Notes under the pieces: model-generated
The model's database searches: none
Seen by the model: the letters and a program-made list of their open reading frames with translations, nothing else
What the model was told of the DNA's origin: nothing
Part shown: positions 55,073-63,566 of the stretch, in pieces
Layout of the letters: each line of letters opens with the position of its first letter
Numbering within the stretch: the first letter of the stretch is position 1
DNA from: Bordetella petrii
GTDB lineage: Bacteria > Pseudomonadota > Gammaproteobacteria > Burkholderiales > Burkholderiaceae_B
NCBI RefSeq assembly: GCF_000067205.1
Contig: NC_010170.1
Location: forward strand, 372,001-436,000
Length of the DNA stretch: 64,000 bases
Reading direction: 5' to 3'
Made by a program: the position numbers and the translations under genes

Positions 55073-56056
55073 TTATTGCGGCTGAATCTGCGCGGCGTCG
55101 ACGATGTCGCGCCACTTCTTGCCTTCGGTTTCGGTAAAGCGCGCGAAGGTCTGCGGATCGGAGCCCACCGGCTTGGCGCCCAGGCTGGCGTACTGGCGCA
55201 CCAGATCCGGTTGCTGGAGCGCGCGGGCTGCATGCTGCGACAGCTTGGCCACGATCTCGGGCGGCGTGCCGGCCGGCGCCCACAGGCCATACCAGGTGCT
55301 GATGTCGAAGCCCGGGTAGCCCGCTTCGACCATGGTGGGCACATCGGGCAGTTCGTCGACGCGCCGCGTGGTGGTGACCGCCACGGCGCGCAGCTTGCCC
55401 GACTTGATGAACGGCATGGCCGAGGGCATGGAATCGAACATCAGCTGGATCTGCCCGCCCACCAGGTCGGTCAGGGCCGGCGCGCTGCCCTTGTAGGGCA
55501 CGTGCTGCATGGCCAGGCCGCTGCGCACCTTGAACGATTCGCCGGCCAGTTGCTGAGCCGACGCCGTCCCCGCCGAGCCGAAGTTCAGCGGGCGCGTCTT
55601 GCCCAGCTTCACCAGGTCTTGCACGGTATGCACGCTGGAGCTTTCGGGCACCACCAGCACCAGCGGCACGTCGGCCAGCTGGGTGATGGGTGCGAAGTCT
55701 TTGAATGCGTCGTAGCGCATCGACTTGTACAGGTATGGGTTGATGACGTGCAGTGAGGCATTGGCCAGGAAGGTGTAGCCGTCGGGGTCGGCGCGTGCGA
55801 CCAGATCGGCGCCGATCATGCCACTGGCTCCGGGCTTGTTCTCGACCACCACGTTCTGCCCGATGGTCTTGGACATTTCGGCGGCCACCAGGCGCGACAC
55901 GGTGTCGGTGGGGCCGCCGGGAGGGTAGGGCACGACCATGGTGATCGCGCGGGTGGGGAAGTCGCCCGCGGCGGTGGCGGCCAGCGGCGCGGCGGCCAAG
56001 CAGGCCACGGCGAAGGCGGCCGCGGGGCGGCGCAAGAGGTACGGCAAGGCAAGCAT
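55073..56056 (-). CDS. Tripartite tricarboxylate transporter (TctC/Bug) periplasmic receptor
   Basis: The 327-residue product has a signal peptide (LLRRPAAAFAVACLAAAPLA) and the Bug fold: ITMVVPYPPGGPTDTVSRLVAA, VVENKPGASGMIGADLVARA, PDGYTFLANAS, and VPTMVEAGYPGFDIS. I placed the start at 56056; the frame remains open for another kilobase through the next gene but that is a shadow frame. It follows a quinone-oxidoreductase-like and a CoA-transferase gene on the same strand, suggesting uptake of the acid they process. Confidence 0.93.
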   Translation of the reverse strand: MLALPYLLRRPAAAFAVACLAAAPLAATAAGDFPTRAITMVVPYPPGGPTDTVSRLVAAEMSKTIGQNVVVENKPGASGMIGADLVARADPDGYTFLANASLHVINPYLYKSMRYDAFKDFAPITQLADVPLVLVVPESSSVHTVQDLVKLGKTRPLNFGSAGTASAQQLAGESFKVRSGLAMQHVPYKGSAPALTDLVGGQIQLMFDSMPSAMPFIKSGKLRAVAVTTTRRVDELPDVPTMVEAGYPGFDISTWYGLWAPAGTPPEIVAKLSQHAARALQQPDLVRQYASLGAKPVGSDPQTFARFTETEGKKWRDIVDAAQIQPQ

Positions 56057-56067
56057 GGGGATGTCTC

Positions 56068-57072
56068 CTATTCTATTTTGAGCGCCACCTTGCCGATGAC
56101 GCGCCGGGTTTCCAGCGCGGCCAGGGCGGCGGCGAGATCGGCGGCCGGATACACCGCCGTGACAGCAGGCCGGATCCGCCCGTCGCGGGTCCAGTCCAGC
56201 AAGGTGCGCATGGCGCGTTGCAACGCTGGCGCGTGCGCGATGCGTTCGTCGGCCGGGGTCCAGCCCAGGTAGCGGCCGTAGAAAAAGCCATGCAAGGCGA
56301 TGTTCTTGACCAGCAGCAGGTTCAGCGGCACGGCGGGAACCTGGCCGCTGGCGAAGCCGATGGACAGCATGCGGGCGTTGGCGGCGGCCGCGCGCACGCT
56401 GCGCTCGAACGCCGCGCCGCCCACGGCGTCGAAGACGATGTCGGCGCCCAGTCCGCCGGTGCGCGACTTGACCTGCGCAGCCAGGTCGTCGTCGGCCGCC
56501 AGCGCGTGGGCGGCGCCGGCATCGAGCGCGGCCTGGCGCTTGGCGGCCGTACTGGCGCAGGCGATCACGGTGGCGCCCAGCAGGGCGGCGATTTCCACCG
56601 CGGCCAACCCCACCCCCGAGCCCGCGCCCAGCACCAGCACCGTGTCGCCGGGCTGTAGCGCGGCGCGCCACAGCAGCGCGGTGTAGGCCGTGCCGTAAGA
56701 AATAGGCACGGGCAGCGCCGCCAGCGGCTCCACGCCGTCCGGCAACGGATATACGGTGTATTCGGGCAGGGTCAGGCGCTGGGCGTAGCAACCCCAGCGC
56801 GATACGGCGACCACGCGGTCTCCGACTGCCAACCGCGTGACCGCCGAACCGCGGGCGAGCACGCGGCCGACGGCCTCGGTGCCCGGCACGAACGGCAAGG
56901 GAGGCCGGCTCTGGTAGCTGCCTTCGATCAGCAGGCGGGTGGCGTGGCTGACGCTGGCATGGTCGATGCCGATGGTGACTTCGTGCGGACCGGGTGCGGG
57001 AGCATCGTCGATGTCGCGCAGCGTCACATCCTGCACGGGCCCGTGGCGTTCGCAGAGCAGGGCGCGCATCAT
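56068..57072 (-). CDS. Zinc-independent alcohol dehydrogenase-family oxidoreductase (quinone oxidoreductase-like)
   Basis: The 334-residue medium-chain dehydrogenase/reductase has the QOR features: HEVTIGIDHASVSHATRLLIEGSYQ, PFVPGTEAVGRVLA, and the NADPH-binding loop VLVLGAGSGVGLAAVEIAALLGATVIA, with no structural zinc cysteines. It may reduce an enoyl-CoA or quinone. It overlaps the CoA-transferase gene by four bases. Confidence 0.91.
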   Translation of the reverse strand: MMRALLCERHGPVQDVTLRDIDDAPAPGPHEVTIGIDHASVSHATRLLIEGSYQSRPPLPFVPGTEAVGRVLARGSAVTRLAVGDRVVAVSRWGCYAQRLTLPEYTVYPLPDGVEPLAALPVPISYGTAYTALLWRAALQPGDTVLVLGAGSGVGLAAVEIAALLGATVIACASTAAKRQAALDAGAAHALAADDDLAAQVKSRTGGLGADIVFDAVGGAAFERSVRAAAANARMLSIGFASGQVPAVPLNLLLVKNIALHGFFYGRYLGWTPADERIAHAPALQRAMRTLLDWTRDGRIRPAVTAVYPAADLAAALAALETRRVIGKVALKIE

Positions 57073-58271
57073 GCCGGCTGCTCGGCCTGGCGCACGACGC
57101 CGGCGCGCAGCAGTGCGTCGATATCGGCTGCCGGCACGCCCCAGTCGGCCAGCACCTGGGTGGAGTGTTCGCCAATGCCCGGAGCCGCGGTCAGCGGACG
57201 GGGGTGCGCCACGCCGGGGAGGCGCGAATAGGGCAGCGGGGCGCCGCCCGCTTGCGCCAGCGGTTCCAGCAGGCCTACATGGCGCGCCTGCGGGTGTGCG
57301 GCCAGGTCATCGTAGTTGCGCACGCGCGCATGCAGCACGTCTTCGCGCGCCAGCCGTTCGGTCCAGTAATCGGTGGGGTGTTGCCGCAGTTGGGCGGCCA
57401 GTTCGGCGTGCAGCGCATCGCGCCGCGCCATGCGGCTGGCGTTGTCGGCATACGCGGGGTCTGCCAGCCATTGCGGGCGGTCGAGGGCGCGGCACAGCCG
57501 CGCGAACTGGTCGTTGTTCAGGGCCAGCACCGACAGGCGCCCGTCGGCGGTGTCGAACACGCCGTTGGGGGCGCTGACCGGCCCGGCCACGCGCTCGCCG
57601 GCCATGCCGTGGGCCACGATGTCGTTGACCTGTAGCGCCGCGCAGGCCTGGAACAGGCTCAGTTCGACGTGGCTGCCGCCGCCGCCGCGCGCCTGGCGGT
57701 ACAGCGCGGCGCTGACGGCCTGGGCGGCGTACAGCGCGGTGGCGATGTCGGCCATCAGCAGGCCGATGCGGCGTGGCTCGCCGTCGGGCGACTGGTTGGC
57801 AGCCATCAGGCCGCTGTCGGCCTGCATGACGGAATCCGACGCGGGCGCGTTGGCATACGGGCCGGTGGGGCCGTAGCCGCTGATCGACACATACACCAGT
57901 CCGGGGCGCTCGGCAGCCAGTTCGGCGTAGTCGACGCCAATGCGCGCGGCCACGCCGGGCCGGAAGTTCTGGATCACGACGTCGGCCCGGCGGGCCAGCT
58001 GCCCCAGCAACGCCTTGCCGCGCGGCGCGCGGGCATCCAGGCACAGGCCGCGCTTGCCGGCGTTGTAGGCGATCGAAAGGGCGCTATGCGCGCCCCGCAC
58101 CACGCCCACGTGCCGTCCCCAGTCGCCATCGGGCGGTTCGACCTTGACCACGTCGGCGCCTTGCTGCCACAGGATCTGTGCGCAATAGGGGCCCGCGATG
58201 CCCTGGCTGATGTCCAGAACGCGCAGGCCGGCGAAAGGCAGTGACGGGATGGCGGACGGAGATGCGGACAT
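57069..58271 (-). CDS. CaiB/BaiF family (class III) CoA-transferase
   Basis: The 400-residue product has GLRVLDISQGIAGPYCAQILWQQGADVVKVE, NFRPGVAARIGVDYAEL, SISGYGPTGPYANAPASDSVMQADSGL and GGSHVELSLFQACAALQ. It transfers CoA to a carboxylic acid. It is the first gene of a three-gene minus-strand unit with a QOR-like enzyme and a Bug receptor, and is divergent from a LysR regulator. The start at 58271 gives a normal family N-terminus. Confidence 0.93.
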   Translation of the reverse strand: MSASPSAIPSLPFAGLRVLDISQGIAGPYCAQILWQQGADVVKVEPPDGDWGRHVGVVRGAHSALSIAYNAGKRGLCLDARAPRGKALLGQLARRADVVIQNFRPGVAARIGVDYAELAAERPGLVYVSISGYGPTGPYANAPASDSVMQADSGLMAANQSPDGEPRRIGLLMADIATALYAAQAVSAALYRQARGGGGSHVELSLFQACAALQVNDIVAHGMAGERVAGPVSAPNGVFDTADGRLSVLALNNDQFARLCRALDRPQWLADPAYADNASRMARRDALHAELAAQLRQHPTDYWTERLAREDVLHARVRNYDDLAAHPQARHVGLLEPLAQAGGAPLPYSRLPGVAHPRPLTAAPGIGEHSTQVLADWGVPAADIDALLRAGVVRQAEQPA

Positions 58272-58362
58272 GGGCTGCAACAGAAAGGTGGGTGTATCCA
58301 CCGATGGTAGGCAGCCGCGCCCGGTTCGACAATGTATGGACTTGTGCCTTGAATGGTGAACA

Positions 58363-59304
58363 ATGTTTGACAATCTTCCCGACCTGAACCTGGTCCGGCT
58401 GTTCGTGGCCATGGTCGAATCGCGCAACCTCAGCGCGGCCGCGCAGCGCTGCGGCATGACACGATCGAACATGTCGCACCGGCTCAAGCGCCTGGAGCTG
58501 GCGCTGGGGGCGCAGCTGTTGCGTCGCACCACCAGGCATGTCGAGCTGACCCAGGCGGGCCGCCTGCTGTACCAGCATGGCGTGCGGCTGCTCGATGAAA
58601 TGCGCGCGGCCCAATCGAACATCGACAGCCTGGGCGGCACGGTGCGAGGCGACGTGCGCGTGCGCCTGCCCACCGGACTTGGGCATCTGTACCTGGCGCC
58701 GGTGTTGCTGGAATTCACGCGCCGCTATCCCGACATTGCGCTGCGCGTGCACATCAATGACAACATCGGCGACCTGGTATCGGCCGAGGTCGACCTGGCC
58801 TTGAAGATCACTTCGGCGCCGCCGGAAGACCACGTTGCGCGGCGCTTGTGCGCGATCCAGTGGAGCCTGTGCGCGGCGCCCGAATTCCTGCTGGACGGGC
58901 GGCCCGTGCAGACGCTCGAGCAACTGGGGCGCTGCTCGATGATCGCGCCGCAGTCGCTGGGCCGCCGCTTCGACCTGCGGCTCAAGCACGCCCATGGCGA
59001 CCCGCTGATCCTGCGCGTGGCGCCGCGCTTGCAGTCGGGCGACTATCCTTTTCTGCGCGAGGCGGTGCTGGCCGGGCTGGGCGTGGCGTTATTGCCGCGC
59101 TATGCGGTGTGGACCCAGCTGCGCGACGGGCAGTTGCGCGAAGTGCTGCCCGAGTTCGAGCCCGAGGGCGTGGGCAACGCCATTTATTTGTTGACCGCGC
59201 CCAACCGCTTTCCGTCGATGGCTACCCGCGCCCTGGCGGGCTTTGTGCAAGAGCACATCGAGCGGCGCCACCGCGACTGGCTGCGGCCGGCCCCGTCGGC
59301 ATGA
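58363..59304 (+). CDS. LysR-family transcriptional regulator
   Basis: The 313-residue protein has the winged helix (LNLVRLFVAMVESRNLSAAAQRCGMTRSNMSHRLKRLELALG) and the effector domain with GDVRVRLPTGLGHLYLAPVLLEFTRRYPDI. It is divergent from the CoA-transferase/QOR/Bug unit with a 91-base gap, so it is the likely local regulator. Confidence 0.94.
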   Translation: MFDNLPDLNLVRLFVAMVESRNLSAAAQRCGMTRSNMSHRLKRLELALGAQLLRRTTRHVELTQAGRLLYQHGVRLLDEMRAAQSNIDSLGGTVRGDVRVRLPTGLGHLYLAPVLLEFTRRYPDIALRVHINDNIGDLVSAEVDLALKITSAPPEDHVARRLCAIQWSLCAAPEFLLDGRPVQTLEQLGRCSMIAPQSLGRRFDLRLKHAHGDPLILRVAPRLQSGDYPFLREAVLAGLGVALLPRYAVWTQLRDGQLREVLPEFEPEGVGNAIYLLTAPNRFPSMATRALAGFVQEHIERRHRDWLRPAPSA

Positions 59305-59322
59305 GCCGCGGGCACGGCCGGC

Positions 59323-59835
59323 CTACCGCTGCGGCGTATAGCGCAGTTCATCGAGCCTATAGCCTTGTGCGCGCGCGGCCTGTCGGGCCTGCTCGAGCAG
59401 GCTGGCCGGCAGTTGCGGCGTGCGGGACAGAATCCACAGGGTCTTGCGATCGGGGCTGCCCACCACGGCCCAGCGATACTCGCTATCCAGGCCGATGATC
59501 CAGTAATCCGGCGTGGGTTGCAGGAATTCGGCGCGGTATTGCGCGCCAGCCGCCTGTTCGCGTGGCACCGCCAGCCCCGACATGGCGGCAACGTCGCCGT
59601 GTTTGGTGCGGCAGCGGTTGTCGATGTGCAGCGCGCTTTGTGGGGCCACGGTGTATTCCACCGTGACGTCGCCCACGCAGCGCCGCTGCAGCGGCGTGGG
59701 CAGGCGGGCGATTTCGTACCATTTGCCGGCGTAGCGTTGGGGATCGATGGCGACGGCCTTGGGCGGCGGCGCGGCATGCGCCAGGCCCGCCAGGCCGAGC
59801 GCGGCCAGCAGGGTGCAGACGAAATGGCGTGGCAT
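59323..59835 (-). CDS. Lipocalin family protein (Blc-like), exported
   Basis: The 170-residue product has a signal peptide (CTLLAALGLAGLAHAAPP) with no lipobox cysteine, so it is probably soluble in the periplasm, unlike the E. coli lipoprotein Blc. Lipocalin motifs are GKWYEIARLPTPLQRRC, YTVAPQSALHIDNRC, the central PDYWIIGLDSEYRWAVVGSPDRKTLWILSRTP and the two conserved cysteines. It probably binds lipids or other hydrophobic ligands at the envelope. Confidence 0.9.
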   Translation of the reverse strand: MPRHFVCTLLAALGLAGLAHAAPPPKAVAIDPQRYAGKWYEIARLPTPLQRRCVGDVTVEYTVAPQSALHIDNRCRTKHGDVAAMSGLAVPREQAAGAQYRAEFLQPTPDYWIIGLDSEYRWAVVGSPDRKTLWILSRTPQLPASLLEQARQAARAQGYRLDELRYTPQR

Positions 59836-59952
59836 GGGCGGCCTCCTGGGCGGCCCGTCGCGGGCGCCGCGCGGCGGGCGGAAACCTCAACGATACGCCA
59901 TTGCGCCGCCCGCGTGTCGCGGGGGACGCGCGGGCGGGTCATGCGGATGGCT

Positions 59953-61536
59953 TTACCTGGAGCCGGGCGCTTTCAAGGCGGCCTGGTAGCGCGCCACGTA
60001 GGTGTCGAAATCGACGTCGTCGGATTGTTCCAGGCGGGCTTGCTCGGCGTGCGACTGGCGCGCCGCCTCGGCGTAGCCGGCAGCCACGTCGGCCGGCAGG
60101 GGTTGGGCGCGCAACGCATCGGCGTGCCGGCGGCTGAGCTGCAGCGAGTACTCGTGGAACGGGACGCCCTGGTCGCGCAGTTCGGCCAGCAGGCGCGCCG
60201 ACGGGGTATCGTCGGCGTGGCCCAGCTTGGCATGCTGGGCCTGCAGCGCGCGGGCGTAGGCGTCGCCGCCCAGGGCCTGGTCGTACAGCGCCGCGTACGG
60301 CGCGATGTGATCGAGCAGTTCGCGGCCCCAGTCGGGCAGGCTGATGGCCACTCCGTCGCGGTCGAGCATCAGGCCCGGCTTGCGGCCCTCTTTGACCACT
60401 ACCGAGAAGTTGTCGGCGCTGCGCTGGCAGTAGCCGTTTTGTGGGAAATACGGGCTGTCGGACACGGCACAGAACAGCAGGAAGGCATCTACGAAGCGCG
60501 CGGTGTCGGCCGCGATGCCGACCGGTTGCTGCGGGTCGATGTCGAGGCAGCGCACTTCGACGTATTGCACGCCGCGCTCGGCCAGCGCCGTGACCGGGCG
60601 TTCGCAGCGGCCGGTGGCGCGCTTGGGGCGGATGCTGGAGTAGTACTCGTTTTCGATCTGCAGCACGTTGGTGTTGAGCTGGATCCATTGGCCGTCGCGG
60701 TGGGTGCCGATGGCCTGGTATTCGGGCCAGGGCTGCGTGACCGCGCCATACAGGCGGGCCAGGAAGGTGTCCAGATCGTTGTAGCAAAGCTTGAGCTGCG
60801 CCTGCGCCTTGTTGTTCTGGTAGCCCAGGTCGCTCATGCGCAGGCTGGTGGCGTGCGGCAGGTACAGGGTGTCGGCGTCGAGCGCCTGCAAGGGATGCGG
60901 CCGGTCGCCCATGAAGCTGCGCGACAGGGCCGGCGCGGCGCCGAACAGGTACATCAGCAGCCAGGAGTAGCGCGTGAAATTGCGGATCAGGCCGATGTAG
61001 CCGCGCGACCGCCGCGTTTGCGGATCGGCGGCGCCGGGGTCGAGGATTTCCCACAGCGCGTCGGGCAGCGAGAAGTTGTAATGCACGCCGGCGATGCACT
61101 GCATGGCCTTGCCGTAGCGCTCGGCCAGCCCGCGCCGGTACACGTGCTTGAGCATGCCGGTATTCGAGCGGCCATACCAGGCGATGGGAATGTCGGCCTC
61201 GGGCGGTAGCGTGGCCGGCATGGATTGATTCCAGATGTATTCGCCGTCGAGCACGCTGTAGACGAAGCGATGGGTGTTTTCGAGTTCGGCCAGCAGGGGC
61301 TCGACCCGCCCGTGGGTGCCGGTGATGAGTTCGAGCAGCGCTTCGGAGTAATCGGTGGTGACGTGTTCGTTGGTGAGCGCCGAACCCAGGCCGGAAGGGT
61401 GCGGGGTGACCGCGAGTTTGCCCTGGGCGTCTACCCGCAGGCCCTCTTTTTCGATGCCGCGCAGGGACTGCGCGAGCAGGTCGGCATGAGCCTTCAGGCG
61501 GGACAGGCGGCTGGCAGCAGTATCGGTCACGGTCAT
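59953..61536 (-). CDS. gshA: Glutamate-cysteine ligase (gamma-proteobacterial type)
   Basis: First step of glutathione synthesis, joining glutamate and cysteine with ATP. The 527-residue product has the family segments GIEKEGLRVDAQGKLA, THPSGLGSALTNEHVTTDYSEALLELIT, FGAAPALSRSFMG, and YVEVRCLDIDPQQPVGI, and matches the E. coli GshA length. The start is the ATG at 61536; the open frame beyond it is on the antisense side of the lipoprotein gene and not coding. Confidence 0.96.
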   Translation of the reverse strand: MTVTDTAASRLSRLKAHADLLAQSLRGIEKEGLRVDAQGKLAVTPHPSGLGSALTNEHVTTDYSEALLELITGTHGRVEPLLAELENTHRFVYSVLDGEYIWNQSMPATLPPEADIPIAWYGRSNTGMLKHVYRRGLAERYGKAMQCIAGVHYNFSLPDALWEILDPGAADPQTRRSRGYIGLIRNFTRYSWLLMYLFGAAPALSRSFMGDRPHPLQALDADTLYLPHATSLRMSDLGYQNNKAQAQLKLCYNDLDTFLARLYGAVTQPWPEYQAIGTHRDGQWIQLNTNVLQIENEYYSSIRPKRATGRCERPVTALAERGVQYVEVRCLDIDPQQPVGIAADTARFVDAFLLFCAVSDSPYFPQNGYCQRSADNFSVVVKEGRKPGLMLDRDGVAISLPDWGRELLDHIAPYAALYDQALGGDAYARALQAQHAKLGHADDTPSARLLAELRDQGVPFHEYSLQLSRRHADALRAQPLPADVAAGYAEAARQSHAEQARLEQSDDVDFDTYVARYQAALKAPGSR

Positions 61537-61695
61537 ATCGATATTCGGTGATTGAGCGCGGATTTTACGAGGTGTGGGGGTTTCTTGCCGAGGGAGCCTG
61601 CACCGCCGCCAGGGACAATTGATCAGGCGCAGGCCCACGCCGGGATCGGCGACAATCGGGGGCGTGACCTGATGCCTACCGGAGACCGCAACATC

Positions 61696-62232
61696 ATGAT
61701 TTCCAAGCTGTTTCGCCTGTTGTCCGCACGGCTGCCCCATGTGCTGGGCGCGGCTCTGCTGCTGGCGGCCTGCACCCCCAGTTACAACTGGCGCGAAATC
61801 GAGGTGGCCGATGGCCATGCGCGCGCCGCGTTTCCGGACCGCGTGCATACCCAGGCGCGCGATATTTCCCTGGGCGGCCACACCCTGCGGTTCACGCTGG
61901 CCATGTCCGAGGTGGACGGCGCGATGTTTGCCGTGGGCCATGCGCCGCTGCCGCCTGCGCTGGCGGCTGATCCGGCCGGGCGCGACGCGCTGGGCCGCGC
62001 CCTGATGCAGTCGTTGTATGCCAACCTGGGCGTGCAGCCCGCGCAAGTGCTGCCCGCCTATGGCGACGAAATCGAGGTGCATGGCCAGGCGGGGCACAAG
62101 CCCGGCTGGCTGCTGGCCAGGGTGTGGGTAACTGACACCATGCTGATCGACGCGGTGGCCGCCGGCACGCCGGACAGCCTGCCCAAGGAGCGTGCGCAGG
62201 AATTCGTCCGCGCGGTGAAGCTCAACCGTTGA
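61696..62232 (+). CDS. Predicted lipoprotein of unknown function
   Basis: A 178-residue product with a lipoprotein signal peptide: basic start, hydrophobic core and the lipobox LLLAAC near residue 26. The mature part (YNWREIEVADGHARAAFPDR...) has no domain I recognise. GGAG lies 11 bases before the ATG; an in-frame ATG at 61672 is an alternative. It is divergent from gshA and overlaps the convergent LuxR-type gene by 11 bases. Confidence 0.8.
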   Translation: MISKLFRLLSARLPHVLGAALLLAACTPSYNWREIEVADGHARAAFPDRVHTQARDISLGGHTLRFTLAMSEVDGAMFAVGHAPLPPALAADPAGRDALGRALMQSLYANLGVQPAQVLPAYGDEIEVHGQAGHKPGWLLARVWVTDTMLIDAVAAGTPDSLPKERAQEFVRAVKLNR

Positions 62233-62437
62233 GGGCAGGCAGCAGGCCCTGGCTGAGCGCGATGGCCACCGCGGCGCGGCGGTTGTAGACCCCCAGCTTG
62301 CTGCAGGCGTTGCCGATATGGAAATTGACCGTGCGTTCGCTGACACCCAGAATGACGGCGATTTCCCAGCTGGTCTTGCCCATTGCCGACCAGTGCAGGC
62401 ACTCGTGTTCGCGGTTGGAAAGGGGTTTTGCTGGCAT
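62222..62437 (-). CDS. LuxR-type helix-turn-helix protein lacking a sensory domain
   Basis: Only 71 residues, essentially one GerE/LuxR DNA-binding domain: LSNREHECLHWSAMGKTSWEIAVILGVSERTVNFHIGNACSKLGVYNRRAAVAIAL. The sequence resembles the C-terminal domain of autoinducer-type LuxR proteins, which normally carry an N-terminal signal domain. The frame stays open upstream (RSNALTEILRAWKIS... up to the previous gene) without ATG or a good alternative start, so it could be a truncated LuxR protein or a genuine single-domain regulator. Confidence 0.75.
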   Translation of the reverse strand: MPAKPLSNREHECLHWSAMGKTSWEIAVILGVSERTVNFHIGNACSKLGVYNRRAAVAIALSQGLLPALNG

Positions 62438-62588
62438 GGGGAATAGAAAGCCGGGCCGGCTTTGAAAGTAGGGGCGGCTGGAGCGGCTGATTTTCCATGC
62501 GCGCAGGATTTCCGTCAGCGCATTGCTGCGCCCGGCGGCCAGATATCGGACTGGTCTGAAGCGATTGCCCCGCCGCGACCGGGGGCCG

Positions 62589-63461
62589 TTACGGCGCGGC
62601 CTGGGCGAACACGCCCCGTAGGGTCTGCGTGATGGCTTGTTTGCCGTGGCGGCGTCGTTCCAGCATGCCGACCCGCCGCATGATGGCTGGGCCGGGCAGC
62701 GGCTTGACCGCCAACTGCTTGCTGGCGCGCCAATTGGCGTTGGCCAGCAGCGGCACCACTGCCACGCCGTAGTCCTGGCGCACCAGTTCGGCGATAGCCT
62801 CGATGGAGTTCAGTTCCAGGATGGTGTTGGGCGCCGCGCCGTGACGCGACAGGGCCTCGGTGATCAGGTGTCCGGTCCAGAGCGAACGGTCGAATTGCAG
62901 GAAGGGTTCGGTGGCCAGCAGTGAGGCCACCGATTTGTGGCGCAGCCGCGCGGCCGCGATCAGCACCAAGGGCTCTTGGTACAGCGGCGCCCACACCAGC
63001 GCGGGCTCGACGCCGTGCGGCGGCTCGGTGACCACCGCCGCGTCCAGTTCGCCGGCGGCCACGCGCGCGGCGAAGTCGGCCGACTGCCCCGCCAGCAGCG
63101 TGATGTGCAGGTCGGGGTAGTCGTGCTTGACGCGCGCCAGCACTGTGCCGAAGGTGCCCATCAACGACGACACCAGGGTGCCGATGCGCAGGCTGCCGCG
63201 CAGTGTGTCGCCGCTTTGCGCCTGCAGTTGCTCGTAGCGCGCCACCAGTTCTTCCAGTTCGGCCAGCATGCGGCGGCCCTGCGGGGTGGGCACCGCGGCC
63301 TGCGCGCGGCGCTCGAACAGCTGTGTATGCAGCTCGCTTTCCAGGTTCTTGATCTGCAGGCTGACGGCGGCCTGGGTCAGTCCGACGTGGCGGCCGGCCG
63401 CCACGAAGCTGCCCAGCCGGGCAGCGGCCAGCGCAGTGCGGAATTGGCGGATCGACGACAT
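62589..63461 (-). CDS. LysR-family transcriptional regulator
   Basis: A 290-residue LysR protein with winged helix (IRQFRTALAAARLGSFVAAGRHVGLTQAAVSLQIKNLESELH) and effector domain (LRGSLRIGTLVSSLMGTFGTVLARVKHDYPDLHITLL). It is divergent from the SdhB/FrdB-like gene and likely regulates it. The start at 63461 fits the family; the frame is open further upstream without support. Confidence 0.94.
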   Translation of the reverse strand: MSSIRQFRTALAAARLGSFVAAGRHVGLTQAAVSLQIKNLESELHTQLFERRAQAAVPTPQGRRMLAELEELVARYEQLQAQSGDTLRGSLRIGTLVSSLMGTFGTVLARVKHDYPDLHITLLAGQSADFAARVAAGELDAAVVTEPPHGVEPALVWAPLYQEPLVLIAAARLRHKSVASLLATEPFLQFDRSLWTGHLITEALSRHGAAPNTILELNSIEAIAELVRQDYGVAVVPLLANANWRASKQLAVKPLPGPAIMRRVGMLERRRHGKQAITQTLRGVFAQAAP

Positions 63462-63492
63462 GGCGCATATATAAGAAAAACTTGGCCTGCTG

Positions 63493-63510
63493 AAAATAAT
63501 TAATAGTTTT
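63493..63510. promoter_or_regulatory. AT-rich imperfect palindrome in the LysR/iron-sulfur gene spacer
   Basis: AAAATAATT/AATAGTTTT (seven of nine pairs) lies in the 105-base divergent spacer and is a candidate LysR operator or promoter element. Confidence 0.35.
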
Positions 63511-63566
63511 ACTTTTGTCAAAGCGCGCGGCACCATGAAGAGCATTGCGTAGGGGGCTGAACAGGC

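Noticed and set aside
55073..57175. Possible fusion of a Bug receptor with an upstream 370-residue domain
   Set aside because: The upstream part is the quinone oxidoreductase gene read in another frame; a clear signal peptide begins at 56056.
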